From contig QOUV01000005.1 of NCBI GenBank assembly GCA_003862155.1, forward strand, positions 86,497 to 150,496: 64,000 nucleotides of DNA, written 5' to 3'. A model generated the notes under the pieces. That model ran no database searches, was not told the DNA's origin, and worked only from the letters and a program-made list of their open reading frames with translations. Of the stretch, positions 60,785 through 64,000 are shown in pieces. Origin of the DNA: Lachnospiraceae bacterium (lineage in GTDB: Bacteria > Bacillota > Clostridia > Lachnospirales > Lachnospiraceae). Position 1 is the stretch's first letter. Each line of letters begins with the position of its first letter. A program made the translations under genes and the position numbers.

Positions 60785-62338
60785 TCATGCCTCCTTCTTC
60801 ATCTCGGCCAGAATCTGCATCGCAGCAATTCGCCCGTTATTTATATTTACAGCCATTCCATCTCCGGCAAGCTGGTGGCTTCCACAGCTCACAAGACCCT
60901 TAATATATGTAGTGCGCTCAATGTCCGCAAGCCGCGCAACGATAGAGTTCTGCATATTGTGCTGATAACCGTAGACACCGCCGCGGTAACTGCCCACATA
61001 GTGCGAGATCGTGACAGGCGTCTCGACCTCGATCTCGACGATATGGTCGCGCAGATTTACGCCGAGTCTGCGGCTCACCTGATCGATCATCTGACCGGCA
61101 ATCCTTCTCTTTGTCTCGAAATAGTTGTCAGCCGTTACCCCGTCAAAACATTCCGGAAGCGGAAGTTCTGTGATGGAAAGCGAAGTCATGCCATCAGGCA
61201 CTCCCTTTGGATTGGCATAATTCAGGCAGATAGTCGTGAGATAGTCCCAGTTGCCAAGCCTGCTGCCCTGTTTCCAGAATTTCTCTGTATCCATCGAAGT
61301 CTCGGCTGAAAATACCGAGTAGGAGTGGATATTAAGATCCTCCGGCCTGCTGTCTAGAAGCATAACGACAGAGAAACATGAAACCGACATCGGCATAGCA
61401 TTGGCATAGCGGCGTGCCTCCTCCGGTACCTCGGACTGCGGCTCTATCATACGGCCGTATACCACATTCGGATAAGGACCCGACGCAATGTAATCGCAGT
61501 GGATTTCCTCGCCGTGAGCCGTGCGCACACCGTAAACTTTTCCATTTTTTACAAGTATCTTCTCGACGTTCTGGCCGTACTCGTACTGAACTCCCATCGC
61601 CTCGCAGCGCTCAGCCATCGCCACAGCCATCTCATGTGAAAAACCGCGGGCGACGTAGCTTCCGCCCATCATGTAATCGCCCATCAGAAATGCATAGATC
61701 GTAAAAGGCAGCGAATCGATCGGCTGGCCGACATAGATCCAGTAAGCCGAGAGGATGCGCTTCACATTCAGCAAAAGCTTCGGGAACATTTTGTCCATAA
61801 CTTCCTTCGCAGTGTAGCCGGCTGTCTTCACGAGCTCCTCGTGGTCTTTTAACATCTGAAATTTGCTCAGCGTGTGGTCATTTAAATAGTTAACCGACTC
61901 GTACACCTTACGGCACAGCTCAAAAAGAGCATTCACATCGTCCCTGCTGCCCGGGTACTGCTCCTCTATCTCGTCAGCAGCGATCCATGTGCCGTCATCA
62001 CGGCGGCCGGCGTGCAGTTCAATGTCGATGCCGTCTTCCGGAGAAACCAGATCATATGCCTCCGGTACACGCAGCCACTCAATAGCCACCTTCATCTCAT
62101 CCAGATATTTTCTCATCGGGAGCGGATCATCCACCGGCCCGATCGACATCATCTCATGCAGCGTAGCTTCGATCTCCACGCCACCCCTGACAAAAGAAGT
62201 CGCAACCCCGCCCGGAAGATTGTGACGCTCGAGGATCAAAACATCCTTACCCTCAGACGCAAGCTTAAGCGCGCAGCTCATACCAGCCAGCGCGCCTCCA
62301 ATCACAATAACGTCATATTTATCTTTATAAAAAGCCAT
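60785..62338 (-). CDS. Phytoene-desaturase-like FAD oxidoreductase
   Basis: The 517-residue protein has the dinucleotide fold YDVIVIGGALAGMSCALKLASEGKDVLILERHNLPGGVATS at its N-terminus, the layout of the CrtI/phytoene desaturase and retinol saturase group. The C-terminal FAD motif includes GLVSCGSHQLAGDGMAVNINNG. No other carotenoid gene is present, so a different unsaturated lipid or steroid-like substrate is possible, in either direction; this is inference. The start is the ATG at 62338 after AGGGG, since the extra codon at 62341 is TTG. It lies between two other redox flavoprotein genes on the same strand. Confidence 0.88.
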   Translation of the reverse strand: MAFYKDKYDVIVIGGALAGMSCALKLASEGKDVLILERHNLPGGVATSFVRGGVEIEATLHEMMSIGPVDDPLPMRKYLDEMKVAIEWLRVPEAYDLVSPEDGIDIELHAGRRDDGTWIAADEIEEQYPGSRDDVNALFELCRKVYESVNYLNDHTLSKFQMLKDHEELVKTAGYTAKEVMDKMFPKLLLNVKRILSAYWIYVGQPIDSLPFTIYAFLMGDYMMGGSYVARGFSHEMAVAMAERCEAMGVQYEYGQNVEKILVKNGKVYGVRTAHGEEIHCDYIASGPYPNVVYGRMIEPQSEVPEEARRYANAMPMSVSCFSVVMLLDSRPEDLNIHSYSVFSAETSMDTEKFWKQGSRLGNWDYLTTICLNYANPKGVPDGMTSLSITELPLPECFDGVTADNYFETKRRIAGQMIDQVSRRLGVNLRDHIVEIEVETPVTISHYVGSYRGGVYGYQHNMQNSIVARLADIERTTYIKGLVSCGSHQLAGDGMAVNINNGRIAAMQILAEMKKEA

Positions 62339-62354
62339 CAATAAACCCCTTCAC

Positions 62355-62436
62355 TGGGACAGAAGGGACGGTTCTTTTTGTCCCAAAATCTGAAAATTCT
62401 GATTTTGGGACAAAAAGAACCGTCCCCGCTGTCCCA
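62355..62436. repeat. REP-like repeat, copy 9 (full palindrome)
   Basis: Two inverted arms surround AAAATCTGA-AAA-TTCTGATTTT-type centre sequence. It lies four bases from the stop codon of the flavoprotein gene at 62441 and 16 bases upstream of the CrtI-like gene, so it sits inside an apparent operon. Confidence 0.93.
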
Positions 62437-62440
62437 CTAA

Positions 62441-63826
62441 TTAAAATACTGGTTTGTAATCGTCAGAATTGAAGAATCTGTAAACCAGTTCCTTTGAGTA
62501 CTCACTGGTCTCGTCCATGTCGCCGAATCCCATGATCTCGCCGGCATAGTAGGTGTTGTTCTGACCCTGCATAGACTCGACTTTCTGGTACCAGCCATTG
62601 GCGTAGTCTTCTGAGAAAACATGCGGGAAATAATACCAGGACTTCTCGTTAATGACTTTGTCGACTTCAGAACCACAGATCTTCATGTCGTCGAGAACCA
62701 TCTGCTTTGCGGTGTCATATGGAATCTCTTCTCTGTCCTTGTGGTTACGGAGTGCGTAAGTCGTGATGACCTGATCCTCTTCGCCTCTCCAGCGGCAGTA
62801 ATAAACCATCAGATGTCCAAGGCGCTTTGCCTCCATGTTGTCAAACATATAGTAAGAAATAGGCGGATACTGCCCCTTCTTAATAAGGCATGCAAGTACA
62901 TCGTACCTCTCATAATCGATCTTGCCAAAGAGCTCCTTCTCCTTGTCTGATGCGTCGGCATAGTCCGGGAAGAACTGCAGCGGAGCGGTAACGATCAGCT
63001 TGTCGTACTCCTTCGTCTCGCCGTTTGCCGTCACATAGACCCTGCCGTCTTTACGCTCTACCTTCTCAATGTCTGTAGAAAGCTTTGCCGGATTCTTCAG
63101 ATGGTCATTCAGCTGCTCCCAGATAGACTGAGTTCCGTTCTTCCATGTCCAGAGGTTGCACTTTACGAAGTTCATGGTCGTCTGGAAATCCAGATATTTC
63201 AGAACATATGCAGCTGGAATCTCGTCAAAATATCCATATCCGAATGCTGTAAATGGTCCGATCCAGATATCCTGAACAAGATCAATTCCGTTCTTCGCAC
63301 AGAAATCCTTAAACGGGAGTGCAAGGTCTTTGAGGTTCTCATTCGTTCCTGAAATCCACTTGCCGGTGCCGTTCGCGTCAAATCCCTCGTATTTGCCGTC
63401 CGAAACACCGCGGTGTCCGTTTATATCGTAGCCCTGATACCTGGTCTCGAGAAGTCTTGCCAGCTTCTTGGTCTGGTTCTTCATCTTCAGAAGACGAGGA
63501 ATATTTGACAGCTTCTTGGTATCAAAAGGATCATATACCTTACCATCGAGCGTCTTGTAATTTCGGTTCAGTGACGGTCCATCGTGTGTGATGCCGCAGA
63601 ATTCCTCGACATCGTGCACAGCATAGTAACTTGGAACTCCCATGATGGCGCCCATCTCGTAGCGCTTTCCGTGATATTCCGGAGAGTTGCACTTGCCTCC
63701 GACCCATGCATTCTTCTCAAGAATCTCGTAATTCGTATACCCGGCCTTCTCCAGGTACATTGCCATGGAAAGTCCTGCCGGACCGCCTCCGATAATACAG
63801 ATTCTCTCTGATTTCTCCTGTCTCAT
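62441..63826 (-). CDS. FAD/NAD(P)-binding amine-oxidase-like flavoprotein
   Basis: The 461-residue protein has the FAD-binding motif ICIIGGGPAGLSMAMYLEKAGYTNYEILEKNAWVGGKC at residues 9-46 and a C-terminal GEIMGFGDMDET region. It belongs to the broad NAD(P)-binding Rossmann/flavin amine oxidase group. The substrate is unknown. GGGAG precedes the ATG. It is the first of three redox genes on this strand (461, 517 and 404 residues), which together look like an electron-transfer pathway from NAD(P)H to an unsaturated substrate. Confidence 0.85.
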   Translation of the reverse strand: MRQEKSERICIIGGGPAGLSMAMYLEKAGYTNYEILEKNAWVGGKCNSPEYHGKRYEMGAIMGVPSYYAVHDVEEFCGITHDGPSLNRNYKTLDGKVYDPFDTKKLSNIPRLLKMKNQTKKLARLLETRYQGYDINGHRGVSDGKYEGFDANGTGKWISGTNENLKDLALPFKDFCAKNGIDLVQDIWIGPFTAFGYGYFDEIPAAYVLKYLDFQTTMNFVKCNLWTWKNGTQSIWEQLNDHLKNPAKLSTDIEKVERKDGRVYVTANGETKEYDKLIVTAPLQFFPDYADASDKEKELFGKIDYERYDVLACLIKKGQYPPISYYMFDNMEAKRLGHLMVYYCRWRGEEDQVITTYALRNHKDREEIPYDTAKQMVLDDMKICGSEVDKVINEKSWYYFPHVFSEDYANGWYQKVESMQGQNNTYYAGEIMGFGDMDETSEYSKELVYRFFNSDDYKPVF

Positions 63827-63911
63827 AATTATAGCTCCCTTCTTTGCTATTACTTAAGCATTTTAACAGTATAGATAATTATACGACATTGAGGCCAATG
63901 TGTAAACATTA

Positions 63912-63940
63912 TTGTCCACCCTTAATATTTATGATAAAAT
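63912..63940 (+). promoter_or_regulatory. Promoter of the right-edge gene
   Basis: TTGTCC (63912-63917), a 17-base spacer and TAAAAT (63935-63940) lie seven bases before an ATG, the same geometry as at hypE and again without a visible ribosome site. Confidence 0.55.
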
Positions 63941-63947
63941 AAAAAAC

Positions 63948-64000
63948 ATGGAACATGATTTTACTTCTTTTCTCGACCGCATCTGTCGGGAATATGCATA
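63948..64000 (+). CDS. Start of an unidentified gene cut by the right edge
   Basis: An ATG opens a frame reading MEHDFTSFLDRICREYA up to the window end. The 17 residues are too few to name a family. There is no ribosome site, and the promoter's predicted start point falls at the ATG, so a leaderless mRNA is likely if the gene is real. Confidence 0.4.
   Translation, partial: MEHDFTSFLDRICREYA

Overview
The window looks like chromosomal DNA from an anaerobic low-to-mid GC Bacillota (Clostridia), most likely a Lachnospiraceae-type gut or oral organism. The signs are a clostridial-length ThiC behind a TPP riboswitch, EcfA1 and EcfA2 fused in one chain, an FprA flavodiiron protein, a cupin-ferredoxin-Hcp operon, an L-lactate dehydrogenase, a YfhO/GtrA/GT2 envelope glycosylation operon, and AGGAGG-type ribosome binding sites. 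I saw no tRNA, rRNA, CRISPR array, integrase or complete transposon. The taxonomic call is inference.

Layout. 1-6.8 kb: an HD-GYP c-di-GMP hydrolase (cut by the left edge), two small genes, thrH, riboswitch-controlled thiC, then divergent putP-like and ilvE genes. 6.8-7.9 kb: a gene-free block with a 52-bp tandem hairpin array, a second array of about 56 bp, and a 196-nt structured element inside the second array. 7.9-15.5 kb: ECF transporter core, aminotransferase with Lrp regulator, HypE-like AIR-synthase protein, VanW-type cell-wall protein. 15.5-24 kb: a gene-free stretch that may encode an RNA, an acyltransferase, a DNA-glycosylase remnant, ldh-truA, a degenerate MocR regulator facing an ECF S component, a phosphodiester glycosidase, and a dipeptidase with an acidic insert. 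24-41 kb: radical SAM, G3E GTPase, HAD, a metalloprotease-like protein, a UvrD-like helicase, two EAL paralogues around a nitrogenase-component-1-like gene, rlmI, hypE, an EamA transporter, DUF2252, fprA. 41-51 kb: a hairpin-rich gap, the nitrosative-stress operon, the glycosylation operon. 51-54 kb: two adjacent genes, a CAP-domain protein and a chemoreceptor, each broken by one in-frame stop. 54-64 kb: oxidoreductase and GPH symporter, TMEM175-like, MATE, a second copy of the structured element, and three redox flavoproteins.

The two strongest non-coding signals are these. First, two copies of a roughly 200-nt hairpin element (7497-7692 and 59330-59531) keep a conserved apical loop and internal loops, while their stems differ in sequence through compensating changes. 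This is the signature of a selected RNA (or single-stranded DNA) fold. Second, a palindromic REP-like repeat occurs at nine loci, mostly abutting stop codons, and once supplies the last 12 codons of a gene. All family assignments come from reading the protein sequences; no database search was run.
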